Origin: Parvularcula sp038745625
GTDB lineage: Bacteria; Pseudomonadota; Alphaproteobacteria; Caulobacterales; Parvularculaceae
DNA: 50,510 nucleotides
NCBI GenBank assembly: GCA_038745625.1
Contig: JBCDLG010000010.1
Location: forward strand, 1-50,510
Direction of reading: 5' to 3'
The notes under the pieces: model-generated
What the model saw: only the letters and a program-made list of their open reading frames with translations
Databases searched by the model: none
Told to the model about the DNA's origin: nothing
Position numbers and translations under genes: made by a program
Part shown: positions 1-12,707 of the stretch, piece after piece
Layout: the number at the start of each line of letters is the position of its first letter
How positions within the stretch are numbered: the stretch's first letter is position 1

Positions 1-1316
1 CGCGGCCGCGCCTGCGCTGTCGGCCCTCCGTGCACGTTGATCACCACCGGTATCTCGCCCGCACCCGTCTCCGGCCGATAGAGCAGCCCTTGCAGCATCA
101 CACCGTCTTGCGCGGCAAAGCGGACATCTTCGGGCGCCGAGAACGTTTCGATGGGAAGTCCACCATCCGTGGGATGCCCCACAATCCTGGCCCGGGCACG
201 CCGGCCCGAAAGATCGATGGCCACCACCGTTCCAGGGGTTTGAGGACCGCGGATCGAGACCGCTAGCGTCTCCGCCTCCTTTGCCGCGCTCAACGTATAC
301 GTACCATCCATCAGTTCCGGCAGCTTCACCTCGCGGCCGTTTTTGATGTTGAGGGCGCCGAGCTTGGAGTAGCCACCATCATTCTCTGTCCAGACGAGGG
401 TCTGGCCAACCAGGGCGACGTCGCCGATGTCGCGATCATCGTGGCTATGGACGACAGAGAGGGAGGCCTCGGCATCTCCTGTCTGCGCGTAGGTCACGAG
501 GTTCATATAGACGAGCGCATGAAACTCGCGGCCATGGTTGGTGGCCATCCAAAACCCGGAGCCATCAGGCGCGAAGACAAAGTCGTGATAGCTCGAGCGG
601 ACCTCTGGATCGAAGAGGGTCGCGAGCGTGCCCGTCTCAACATTCAAAATATGGAGGAGGTCGGCATCTTCTCCGCTGGTTTCTGTGACCAGGACCTCAT
701 CGGTGCCTGGACGCCACGCCTGGGGCAGGAAGGCGAACTTGCCGTCAAAGATCCTGCGCTCCTCTCCGGCCGTGGTTCCGAGATAGATGTCGAAGTCGAT
801 GCCCGTCCGGCGGGTCGAAGCGAAAACGAATCGGTCGCCATCATCGTCAAAAGCACCGAAGACATTGAAGGCGTCCGATGCGGCCAGCAGCCGTTCTTCG
901 TCACGGCCGTCGATGGAGAGAAGGGTGTATCCTTCGCGTTCATTGCCATCGGTGTCCGATGCGACGAAGACGCGGCCGTCAGGCGCGAAGCCAAAGCCCG
1001 ACACGCCGGTGCCGAAGGTGATCTGACGAGGTGCGCCGCCATTGGCTGAAACGGCATAGACCTGCGGCACACCAGAGGCTGAGCTTGCGTAGACGACCGT
1101 TTCCCCATCCGGCGAGATGTCGCCCGACCGCGCGCCCAACGCTTTGAAATAACGGGCAACATTCGTCGGCTCGGCGCCGGCTAGGCCGACCGAAGCGGGG
1201 GATGGGGAGGGGATGTCGTCGGGATAGGGCCAGTCCTCACCCCCTTGGGCCGCGGCGACGCCCACCAGATGCCATGTGCAAAAAAGAGGCAGAATCGGGA
1301 AAGTCCGAAGCTTCAT
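1..1316 (-). CDS. S9-family (prolyl oligopeptidase-like) exported peptidase, 5' part only
   Basis: Reading the minus strand from the ATG at 1316 gives an uninterrupted frame of about 438 codons that leaves the window at base 1, so the C-terminal hydrolase domain is missing here. The N-terminus is a signal peptide (Lys/Arg start, hydrophobic core, VAAAQ before the mature part). Next comes a WD40/TolB-like beta-propeller with repeated SPDG, APDG and DDDGDRFVFAS-type blades, typical of S9 peptidases. Close to the window edge the frame reads VVINVHGGP, the oxyanion HGGP motif that opens the alpha/beta-hydrolase domain of S9 enzymes. Likely role: periplasmic or secreted cleavage of short peptides. 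The catalytic Ser-Asp-His lie outside the window. It is divergent from rpoB, in the place where rplJL would usually stand. Confidence 0.85.
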   Translation of the reverse strand, partial: MKLRTFPILPLFCTWHLVGVAAAQGGEDWPYPDDIPSPSPASVGLAGAEPTNVARYFKALGARSGDISPDGETVVYASSASGVPQVYAVSANGGAPRQITFGTGVSGFGFAPDGRVFVASDTDGNEREGYTLLSIDGRDEERLLAASDAFNVFGAFDDDGDRFVFASTRRTGIDFDIYLGTTAGEERRIFDGKFAFLPQAWRPGTDEVLVTETSGEDADLLHILNVETGTLATLFDPEVRSSYHDFVFAPDGSGFWMATNHGREFHALVYMNLVTYAQTGDAEASLSVVHSHDDRDIGDVALVGQTLVWTENDGGYSKLGALNIKNGREVKLPELMDGTYTLSAAKEAETLAVSIRGPQTPGTVVAIDLSGRRARARIVGHPTDGGLPIETFSAPEDVRFAAQDGVMLQGLLYRPETGAGEIPVVINVHGGPTAQARP

Positions 1317-1403
1317 TCGTATCCTCAAAGTCAGGTTATGATCGGGCAAGCCATGGCATGCTGCTGTGCGCCAGTCGAGCGGATCGGTGAGGGTAAAAAA
1401 CGC

Positions 1404-1432
1404 TTGTCAAGCGATTACCTTTGCCTTAACGC
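1404..1432 (+). promoter_or_regulatory. candidate rpoBC promoter within the 314-bp gap 1317-1630
   Basis: The gap between the divergent S9 peptidase and rpoB contains TTGTCA (1404-1409), a 17-bp spacer and TAACGC (1427-1432), followed by a run of alternating CG. The same hexamer TAACGC with a 17-bp spacer and a CG-rich stretch occurs before rpsL. The -10 is a poor match to textbook consensus, so this is a candidate only. It would give an rpoB leader of roughly 190 nt. I see no gene and no convincing riboswitch in the rest of the gap. Confidence 0.35.
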
Positions 1433-1630
1433 GCGCGTTCCCGGGGCGGCGGCCAACCCGGGGATGGCTGTGCACGTGCAAACTGACTTCGTCATTCAGA
1501 ATTGATTTTTGGGAGCGCTGATGCCCCTGCTCGCCGGTGAGGCGCGGGGTAGAGGCGCATTCTTCTGTTCCTTGTCCCGCCGGGCAGGGGTGAAAGCGCC
1601 GAGACGATACGGCGTTGAAAGGGCGTTTTA

Positions 1631-4600
1631 ATGGCTCAAAGCTTTGTCGAAAAGAAACGTATTCGCAAGGGCTTCGGCCGCATCGGTGATGCTGTCACAA
1701 TGCCTAACCTCATCCAGGTGCAGCGGGAAAGTTACGAAGCGTTCCTGCAGCGTTATATCCCTGCCGAGGAGCGGAAGCGCGACGGGCTCGAAGCGGTCTT
1801 CAAATCGGTTTTCCCGATCTCGGATTTCACCGAGACTGCTTACCTTCAATACGTATCCTACGAGTTTGAAGATCCTAAGTTTGACACCGAAGAGTGCATG
1901 CAGCGTGACATGACCTATTCGGCGCCGCTGAAGGTCAAACTCCAGCTTGCCGTTTTTGAGGTCGACGAGGACACGGGCGCGAAGTCGGTCAAAGACATCA
2001 AAGAGCAAGAAGTCTATATGGGCGAGCTGCCGCTGATGACGGACAACGGGACGTTCATCATCAATGGCACCGAGCGGGTCATCGTCAGCCAGATGCACCG
2101 CAGCCCTGGCGTCTTCTTCGATCACGACAAGGGCAAAACGCACTCGTCGGGCAAGTTGCTCTTTGCTGCGCGGATTATCCCTTATCGCGGCTCCTGGCTC
2201 GATTTTGAGTTTGATCCCAAGGACATCGTCAATGTGCGGATCGACCGCCGCCGGAAGCTGCCTGCGACGACGCTCCTTTATGCCCTGGGCATGGACCAAG
2301 AAGACATCCTCGAGATCTTCTACGACCGCGTCTCGCACAAAGCCCAAGGCCACGGCTTCACCTATCCCATCGACCCTGAGCGTCTCCAGGGCACCAAGCC
2401 GGAGCGCGATCTTGTCGATGCCGAGACCGGCGAAGTGGCGGTGCAAGCGGGGAAGAAGGTGACCGCTCGCACGATCAAAAAGCTTGAAGAAGCAGGCACC
2501 AAAGCCTTCTTCCTCACCCGTGAGCAAATGATCGGCCGCTATTTCGCCCGCGACCTCGTCAATGTCGAAACCGGTGAGATCTACGCCGAGGCTGGCGACG
2601 AGGTCTCGGAAGAGGTGCTTGAGAACCTCGCCGAGCTCGGTATTGGTGAGTTCGAGACCCTCGACATCGACCACGTCAATATCGGCGCCTACATGCGCAA
2701 CACGCTGGCCGCCGACAAAAACTCGGGCCGCGAGACTGCGCTGATCGACGTCTATCGCGTCATGCGCCCTGGTGAGCCGCCGACGCTTGATACCGCAGAA
2801 GCGCTCTTCTCAGGCCTCTTCTTCGATGAGGAGCGCTATGACCTCTCCGCGGTCGGCCGGGTCAAAATGAACATGCGTCTTGGCTTCGACACGGACGAAG
2901 TCACCGACGAGATGCGGACTTTGCGCAAAGAGGACATCATCTCCGTCCTTAAAACGCTCAATGATCTGCGCGATGGCCGCGGTGAGATCGACGACATCGA
3001 CAATCTCGGCAACCGCCGGGTACGGAGTGTCGGTGAGCTGATGGAAAACCAATACCGCATTGGTCTTCTCCGCATGGAGCGGGCGATCAAAGAGCGGATG
3101 TCGTCGGTCGAGATCGACAACATCATGCCCAACGATCTCATCAATGCGAAGCCAGCCGCCGCTGCCGTGCGCGAGTTCTTTGGGTCCTCACAGCTCAGCC
3201 AGTTCATGGACCAAACGAACCCGCTCAGTGAGATCACCCACAAGCGCCGTATGTCTGCGCTCGGTCCGGGTGGTTTGACGCGCGAGCGTGCTGGCTTTGA
3301 GGTGCGCGACGTGCACCCGACCCACTATGGCCGGATCTGCCCGATTGAGACGCCGGAAGGTCCGAACATCGGTCTTATCAACTCGCTCGCAACCCACGCG
3401 CAGGTGAACAAATACGGCTTTATCGAAAGCCCGTACCGCCGCGTGGTCGATGGTAAGGTGACGGGCGAGGTCGTCTATCTTTCGGCGATGGAAGAGCAGC
3501 GTCACGCGATCGCGCAGGCCAATGCAGGCCTCAACGATGATGGTTCGTTTGCCAACGAATTCGTCAACGCCCGCTGGCGCGGCGAAGCGATGCTCGTCCC
3601 GCGGGAAGAGATCGCCTTTATCGACGTCTCGCCGAAGCAGCTTGTGTCCGTGGCCGCAGCGCTCATTCCGTTTCTTGAGAACGATGACGCTAACCGCGCG
3701 CTGATGGGCTCGAACATGCAGCGCCAGGCCGTGCCGCTTCTCCAGGCCGAAGCTCCTTATGTCGGAACAGGCATGGAATCGATCGTGGCGCGGGACTCCG
3801 GCGCGGCGATGGGTGCCCGGCGCCCAGGTTTCGTCGAGCAGGTTGATGCCCAGCGCATCGTGATCCGTGCGACCAAAGAAACTGACCCCACCAAGCCGGG
3901 CGTCGATATCTACAACTTGCGCAAGTTCCAGCGTTCGAACCAGGACACCTGCATCAACCAGCGCCCGCTGGTGAAAATCGGTGACGTGGTTGAGGCTGGC
4001 GACATCATCGCTGATGGTCCGTCAACGGATCTTGGTGAGCTAGCGCTCGGTAAGAACGTGCTCGTCGCTTTCATGCCGTGGAACGGCTACAACTTCGAAG
4101 ACTCGATCCTCATCAGTGAGCGGATCGTGCGTGACGACGTCTTCACCTCGATCCACTTGGAAGAGTTCGAGGTCGCCGCGCGCGACACCAAGCTTGGCCC
4201 AGAAGAGATCACTCGCGACATCCCGAACGTCTCTGAGGAAGCGCTTCGTAACCTCGACGAAGCGGGCATCGTGGCGATCGGCGCCGAGGTCCACCCTGGC
4301 GATATCCTCGTCGGCAAGATCACACCGAAAGGCGAAAGCCCGATGACGCCGGAGGAGAAACTCCTCCGCGCCATCTTCGGTGAGAAAGCTGCTGACGTCC
4401 GCGACACCTCGCTTAAACTGCCGCCAGGCGTCGCGGGGACGGTCGTTGAGGTGCGCGTCTTCAACCGCCACGGCGTTGATAAGGACGAGCGCGCACAACA
4501 GATCGAGCGTGACGAGATCGAACGCCTCGCCATCGACCGCGATGCTGAACAAGCCATCCTTGATCGGAACATCTTCGGTCGCCTCGAAGAGATGTTGGTT

Positions 4601-5716
4601 GGCCAAGATGCTGTCTCTGGTCCGAAAGGCTTCTCGAAGGGTGAAGTGACCCGCGATGTGCTGAAGGAAACCCAGCGCGGCCTCTGGTGGAAGATCGCCA
4701 TCGCCGACGACGCGAAGATGGGTGAGATCGAAGGTCTGAAGCAGCAATATGAGGAAAGCCGTGAGCGCCTCGAAGACCGCTTCAAGGACAAGGTCGAGAA
4801 GCTTCAGCGCGGCGACGAGCTGCCGCCGGGCGTGATGAAAATGGTCAAAGTCTTCGTGGCGGTGAAGCGGAAGCTTCAGCCTGGGGACAAAATGGCTGGT
4901 CGTCACGGCAACAAAGGTGTGATCTCGAAAATCGCGCCGATGGAAGACATGCCGTTCCTCGAAGATGGTACGCCGGTCGACATCGTTCTCAACCCGCTCG
5001 GCGTTCCGTCGCGGATGAATGTCGGTCAGATCCTCGAAACCCATCTCGGCTTTGCTTGCCGTGGTCTCGGCCGCGGCATCCAGGAGGGCTGGGAAGCGTG
5101 GCAACGCGGTCAGTCTGGCAAAGAGGATTTCGTCAATCAGCTCAAAGAGGTTTATGGTCCCGACCAAGAGCTTCCGTCTGATGAGGAGGATCTGAAAGAG
5201 CTCGGCAAGAACCTCTTCAAGGGTGTGCCGATCGGTACGCCCGTGTTCGACGGCGCTCGCGAAGGCGAGATCGTTGAGATGCTGAAGAAAGCCGGGATCT
5301 CCGAAACCGGGCAGGTGACCTTGCATGACGGCCGGACCGGTGACGCCTTTGCGCGGCCAGTGACGGTGGGGTACAAGTACCTCCTCAAGCTGCACCACCT
5401 GGTCGACGACAAGATCCACGCCCGTTCGATCGGTCCGTACTCGCTTGTGACCCAGCAACCCTTGGGCGGTAAGGCGCAGTTCGGTGGCCAGCGCTTCGGT
5501 GAGATGGAGGTTTGGGCGCTCGAAGCTTACGGAGCGGCCTACACCCTCCAAGAGATGCTGACCGTGAAGTCGGATGACGTCGCGGGCCGGACAAAAGTCT
5601 ACGAAGCCATCGTCCGCGGCGACGACAGCTTCGAAGCCGGTATCCCAGAAAGCTTCAACGTCCTCGTCAAAGAGATGCGGTCGCTTGGCCTGAACGTCGA
5701 GCTTCAGAACCGATAA
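1631..5716 (+). CDS. rpoB: DNA-directed RNA polymerase subunit beta
   Basis: The 1361-residue beta subunit forms, with beta prime, the active-site cleft of RNA polymerase. The start ATG has AAAGGG seven bases upstream. The rifampicin-binding segment begins with QLSQFMDQTNPLSE at residue 521. The positions equivalent to E. coli D516, H526 and S531 are D527, H537 and S542, all wild-type, so no classical rifampicin-resistance change is present. Conserved downstream motifs include GPNIGLINSLA, the KMAGRHGNKGV segment and the C-terminal GGQRFGEMEVWALEAYGA clamp region. Unlike the common bacterial arrangement it is not preceded by rplL. rpoC follows after an 80-bp spacer that carries a hairpin. Confidence 0.99.
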   Translation: MAQSFVEKKRIRKGFGRIGDAVTMPNLIQVQRESYEAFLQRYIPAEERKRDGLEAVFKSVFPISDFTETAYLQYVSYEFEDPKFDTEECMQRDMTYSAPLKVKLQLAVFEVDEDTGAKSVKDIKEQEVYMGELPLMTDNGTFIINGTERVIVSQMHRSPGVFFDHDKGKTHSSGKLLFAARIIPYRGSWLDFEFDPKDIVNVRIDRRRKLPATTLLYALGMDQEDILEIFYDRVSHKAQGHGFTYPIDPERLQGTKPERDLVDAETGEVAVQAGKKVTARTIKKLEEAGTKAFFLTREQMIGRYFARDLVNVETGEIYAEAGDEVSEEVLENLAELGIGEFETLDIDHVNIGAYMRNTLAADKNSGRETALIDVYRVMRPGEPPTLDTAEALFSGLFFDEERYDLSAVGRVKMNMRLGFDTDEVTDEMRTLRKEDIISVLKTLNDLRDGRGEIDDIDNLGNRRVRSVGELMENQYRIGLLRMERAIKERMSSVEIDNIMPNDLINAKPAAAAVREFFGSSQLSQFMDQTNPLSEITHKRRMSALGPGGLTRERAGFEVRDVHPTHYGRICPIETPEGPNIGLINSLATHAQVNKYGFIESPYRRVVDGKVTGEVVYLSAMEEQRHAIAQANAGLNDDGSFANEFVNARWRGEAMLVPREEIAFIDVSPKQLVSVAAALIPFLENDDANRALMGSNMQRQAVPLLQAEAPYVGTGMESIVARDSGAAMGARRPGFVEQVDAQRIVIRATKETDPTKPGVDIYNLRKFQRSNQDTCINQRPLVKIGDVVEAGDIIADGPSTDLGELALGKNVLVAFMPWNGYNFEDSILISERIVRDDVFTSIHLEEFEVAARDTKLGPEEITRDIPNVSEEALRNLDEAGIVAIGAEVHPGDILVGKITPKGESPMTPEEKLLRAIFGEKAADVRDTSLKLPPGVAGTVVEVRVFNRHGVDKDERAQQIERDEIERLAIDRDAEQAILDRNIFGRLEEMLVGQDAVSGPKGFSKGEVTRDVLKETQRGLWWKIAIADDAKMGEIEGLKQQYEESRERLEDRFKDKVEKLQRGDELPPGVMKMVKVFVAVKRKLQPGDKMAGRHGNKGVISKIAPMEDMPFLEDGTPVDIVLNPLGVPSRMNVGQILETHLGFACRGLGRGIQEGWEAWQRGQSGKEDFVNQLKEVYGPDQELPSDEEDLKELGKNLFKGVPIGTPVFDGAREGEIVEMLKKAGISETGQVTLHDGRTGDAFARPVTVGYKYLLKLHHLVDDKIHARSIGPYSLVTQQPLGGKAQFGGQRFGEMEVWALEAYGAAYTLQEMLTVKSDDVAGRTKVYEAIVRGDDSFEAGIPESFNVLVKEMRSLGLNVELQNR

Positions 5717-5722
5717 CAGTCC

Positions 5723-5774
5723 GGCCGGAGGGATGGTCCTCCGGCCTTTGAGTTTTTCGCGGGAGTGATCCCGC
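5723..5774 (+). promoter_or_regulatory. rpoB-rpoC intercistronic hairpins (terminator or attenuator-like)
   Basis: Directly after rpoB a perfect 9-bp stem (GGCCGGAGG 5723-5731 with CCTCCGGCC 5738-5746, six-base loop) is followed by TTTGAGTTTTT, which resembles an intrinsic terminator. A second 6-bp stem (5759-5764 with 5769-5774, GTGA loop) follows before the rpoC ribosome-binding site. Since rpoC needs rpoB transcription, this is more likely a partial terminator, an RNase processing site or a 3'-end stabiliser than a full stop. Confidence 0.6.
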
Positions 5775-5796
5775 ACCCGATGGAGAGGAGGCCACA

Positions 5797-9999
<4,203 letters not shown>

Positions 10000-10007
10000 C
10001 ATCCTTG

Positions 10008-10035
10008 AAACGGCGGGCCCTAGGCCCGCCGTTTT
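10008..10035 (+). terminator. intrinsic terminator after rpoC
   Basis: AAACGGCGGGCC (10008-10019), a three-base loop, and GGCCCGCCGTTT (10023-10034) make a near-perfect GC-rich stem flanked by A and T runs. It lies nine bases after the rpoC stop and separates rpoBC from the following glycosyltransferase gene. Confidence 0.85.
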
Positions 10036-10102
10036 CGTATCGGCAACCCTTTTGGTGCCATAGTTGATCGAAAGGTCTTCATGCGTCGTTGGGAGCAGAG
10101 CG

Positions 10103-11074
10103 TTGCTAGGCAGCCTTGGCATTGTCGTCATCGGCCGTAACGAGGGGCCAAGGCTCAAGACCTGCATCCGGTCGCTGCCGAGCGATGTGCCGGTCGTCTA
10201 TGTCGATTCAGGGTCATCGGACGGCTCCCCAGCATGGGCCGCGGAATACGGTTGCGCGGTCGTCTCTCTGTCAACGGACAAACCGTTTTCGGCAGCGCGC
10301 GCCCGCAATGAGGGTCTTGAACGCCTGACAACGGACCACCGAGATATCGACTTCGTCCAGTTCATCGATGGCGACTGCGAACTTGATGCTGGGTGGTTGG
10401 CCGTGGGGCTTGCGCGTTTGGCCGACGACGAGGGCCTTGCTGCTGTTGCTGGACTTCGCCGCGAGCGCTTCGTTGAGAAGAGTTGGTACAATGAGCTTTG
10501 TGCCTATGAATGGGATACACCGGTGGGAGAGGCGGCCGCCATCGGCGGTGATGCGATCTACAGGATCAAGGCGTTTGACGCCGTTGGCGGTTTCGATCCG
10601 CTGATGATGGCGGGCGAGGAGCCCGAGCTTTGCCTACGGCTCCGGCGGGCGGGCCACCGGATCGAACGGCTCGATGCGGACATGACCCTCCACGATGCCG
10701 CGATTTATCACTTCGGCGCCTGGTGGAAGCGCGCGGTCCGTTCCGGCTACGCCTACACCCTTGGTGCGATGAAGCACGGGCGGAGCGGGTACAACGTTCG
10801 TGAAGTCGCAAGAGCGCTCTTGTGGGGCGTCACATTGCCAGCCTTTGTCGTTGTGATGTTCTCGGTAGGCCAGCCCTGGCTCGCGGCGATGGTCGTCGCG
10901 CTATATCCGATCAAATGGTTCCGTGTGTGTCGGGGGGTGGCGGCACATATACGAAAGCCTGGGCGCTATGCACTGTTTCTCATGATAACGAATGTTGCAG
11001 AGGTTCGCGGCGTTGTGCGGGCTTGTCTGGAGACGATGGGCAACCGCCGCCAGATCGTGGAGTATAAGAATTGA
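10103..11074 (+). CDS. family 2 glycosyltransferase with C-terminal membrane segments
   Basis: The protein is 323 residues if started at TTG 10103, which has GGGAG seven bases upstream. An in-frame TTG at 10064 would add 13 residues but lacks a good ribosome-binding site. The GT-A fold is recognisable: GIVVIGRNEG at the nucleotide-sugar end, VDSGSSDGS, ARNEG, and the acidic metal motif in FIDGDCELD. A further acidic GEEPELCLRLRRAG region fits the catalytic base. Two hydrophobic stretches near the C-terminus (LLWGVTLPAFVVVMF and PWLAAMVVALYPI) predict membrane anchoring. The sugar and acceptor are unknown; cell-surface glycan synthesis is the likely setting. It stands alone between rpoC and rpsL. 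Confidence 0.88.
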   Translation: MLGSLGIVVIGRNEGPRLKTCIRSLPSDVPVVYVDSGSSDGSPAWAAEYGCAVVSLSTDKPFSAARARNEGLERLTTDHRDIDFVQFIDGDCELDAGWLAVGLARLADDEGLAAVAGLRRERFVEKSWYNELCAYEWDTPVGEAAAIGGDAIYRIKAFDAVGGFDPLMMAGEEPELCLRLRRAGHRIERLDADMTLHDAAIYHFGAWWKRAVRSGYAYTLGAMKHGRSGYNVREVARALLWGVTLPAFVVVMFSVGQPWLAAMVVALYPIKWFRVCRGVAAHIRKPGRYALFLMITNVAEVRGVVRACLETMGNRRQIVEYKN

Positions 11075-11201
11075 GCGATCACGGTGCTGGCATCAATCGT
11101 GCGGATACGCTCCGACCCACCCAGCGTCGGCTCCAATAGCGCCAAAACCTCGGCTTTGTTCGCTCGTTCCGACCAATTGTCACTGAGCCCAGTTCCTTGG
11201 C

Positions 11202-11230
11202 TTGACGCACCAGATTCGCTTCGCTAACGC
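11202..11230 (+). promoter_or_regulatory. candidate str-operon promoter within the 320-bp gap 11075-11394
   Basis: TTGACG (11202-11207), a 17-bp spacer and TAACGC (11225-11230) lie about 165 bp before rpsL, followed by CG-rich sequence. The -35 hexamer matches alphaproteobacterial housekeeping promoters well; the -10 is weaker. The same -10 hexamer and spacing appear before rpoB. The rest of the gap shows no supported gene; reading frames into rpsL from further upstream lack family similarity. Confidence 0.4.
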
Positions 11231-11394
11231 CGCGCGACGCCAGATGGGGCGCTGTCGGTTTTACCGAAACAACCCCGGGTACATCGTCAGTGTTGGTTTT
11301 GTCGGCCGCGCGGGCTGGGGCTCGGCGCGGCAGTTGCTTTTGGCAGGCCGACGCTCACGGTTCTTGGAATTTTGATCGAACGAAAAAGGGCTTT

Positions 11395-11766
11395 ATGCCA
11401 ACGATTCAGCAGCTGATCCGCAAGCCGCGGAACCCGAAGCGGAAGATCAACAAGGTTCCGCATCTGCAGGGCAACCCGCAGAAACGGGGCGTGTGCACCC
11501 GCGTTTACACCACCACCCCGAAGAAGCCGAACTCGGCTCTTCGGAAAGTGGCCAAAGTGCGTTTGACCAACGGTTTCGAGGTCATCAGTTACATCCCGGG
11601 TGAGGGCCACAACCTGCAAGAGCACTCCGTGGTGCTGATTCGCGGTGGCCGGGTGAAAGACCTTCCCGGTGTTCGTTATCACATCCTGCGCGGCGTGCTC
11701 GACACGCAAGGCGTCAAGGACCGCAGGCAGCGTCGTTCGAAATACGGCGCCAAGCGTCCGAAGTAA
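11395..11766 (+). CDS. rpsL: 30S ribosomal protein S12
   Basis: The 123-residue protein starts at ATG 11395, giving the standard MPTIQQLIRK N-terminus. The frame is open further upstream to 11290, but those residues do not belong to the family. S12 sits at the decoding centre and monitors codon-anticodon pairing. K43 (in TPKKPNSALRK) and K88 (in GGRVKDLPG) are both Lys, so the common streptomycin-resistance substitutions are absent. It is first gene of the str operon, 12 bp before rpsG. Confidence 0.98.
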   Translation: MPTIQQLIRKPRNPKRKINKVPHLQGNPQKRGVCTRVYTTTPKKPNSALRKVAKVRLTNGFEVISYIPGEGHNLQEHSVVLIRGGRVKDLPGVRYHILRGVLDTQGVKDRRQRRSKYGAKRPK

Positions 11767-11778
11767 GGGTTCTCATAC

Positions 11779-12249
11779 ATGTCACGCAGAAGACGCGCCG
11801 AGAAACGGCCCATCGACCCAGATCCCAAGTTCCACGATCTGCAGATTTCGAAATTCATGAATTACGTGATGCTCGACGGCAAAAAATCGGCCGCCGAGAA
11901 GATCGTTTATGGCGCGATGGAGCGCATGGAAGAGAAGCTGCGCCGCCCGCCAGTCGACACCTTCCGTGATGCCCTTGAGAACGTTTATCCCGCCGTCGAG
12001 GTGCGTTCGCGCCGGGTCGGCGGTGCCACCTACCAGGTTCCGGTCGAGGTTCGCCCTGACCGTAAGCAGGCGCTGGCCATGCGCTGGATCATCGGCGCGG
12101 CGCGCAAGCGCAACGAGACGACGATGATCGAGCGCCTCTCGGGCGAGCTGATGGATGCCGCGCAAAATCGCGGGGCGGCTGTCAAAAAGCGGGAAGATAC
12201 GCATAAGATGGCTGAGGCCAATCGGGCCTTCTCGCACTATCGCTGGTAA
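11779..12249 (+). CDS. rpsG: 30S ribosomal protein S7
   Basis: The 156-residue primary 16S rRNA binder of the 30S head has the family segments KFMNYVMLDGKKSAAEKIVYG and GGATYQVPVEVRPDRKQALA and ends in AFSHYRW. Length and sequence are standard. In most bacteria fusA follows; here a lipoprotein gene begins 17 bp after the stop. S7 is the usual translational repressor of the str operon in E. coli; I could not identify its target site here. Confidence 0.98.
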   Translation: MSRRRRAEKRPIDPDPKFHDLQISKFMNYVMLDGKKSAAEKIVYGAMERMEEKLRRPPVDTFRDALENVYPAVEVRSRRVGGATYQVPVEVRPDRKQALAMRWIIGAARKRNETTMIERLSGELMDAAQNRGAAVKKREDTHKMAEANRAFSHYRW

Positions 12250-12266
12250 AAGGGAGATCCAGTTCC

Positions 12267-12677
12267 ATGCTTAAGTCAAAATTCCACGCTCTTGCGGTCC
12301 TTCCGTTCGTGCTTGCAGCTTGCGCAACCGAGCCTGCTGTCGTCGAAGAGCTGCCCGAGCCATGGGCTGCTGAGTCCGTCATGGTTGGCGGCATGTCGGT
12401 CATGACGCTTGCGGACGCTGCAACCGCTGTTTCGATCGAAGCCGACGCGCGCGCGTCGGCTGCTGACGGCTTCAAGGGCGATAACAAGGGCAACGCTTGC
12501 TACCAGGCGCCGATGTTCACTGGTGTTTCGGGTGAAGAGATCCTCGAGACGACGACCCGTCGCGCTGAGTACTGGAACTACACCGTCTGCGGTGAAGCCT
12601 ACGAAGTTCCTGTGATCGTCGAGAAGGATGACATGGGCGGCGTCACCTACGTCGTCGGCTCTGGTCGCGAAGCCTAA
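12267..12677 (+). CDS. small predicted lipoprotein inside the str operon, function unknown
   Basis: The 136-residue product begins with a lipoprotein signal peptide ending in the lipobox L16-A17-A18-C19. Residue +2 is Ala, which favours outer-membrane sorting. The mature part is acidic, with a segment rich in small residues (MTLADAATAVSIEADARAS) and then two cysteines (ACYQAPMF and YTVCGEAY) that could pair in the periplasm. I do not recognise a named family. A ribosome-binding site (AGGGAG) lies upstream. It is same-strand, 17 bp after rpsG and 30 bp before fusA, so it should be expressed at translation-factor levels. That is unusual for an envelope protein. Confidence 0.8.
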   Translation: MLKSKFHALAVLPFVLAACATEPAVVEELPEPWAAESVMVGGMSVMTLADAATAVSIEADARASAADGFKGDNKGNACYQAPMFTGVSGEEILETTTRRAEYWNYTVCGEAYEVPVIVEKDDMGGVTYVVGSGREA

Positions 12678-12707
12678 CTGGGGCTGAGCCCACCTAATCA
12701 GGATTGA

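Noticed and set aside
441..1049. Plus-strand 202-codon open frame opposite the S9 peptidase
   Set aside because: The minus strand encodes a continuous propeller-type peptidase with signal peptide and HGGP motif; the plus frame has no family features.
11290..11394. N-terminal extension of S12 from an upstream start
   Set aside because: The residues before MPTIQQLIRK have no S12 similarity and the family start is at 11395.
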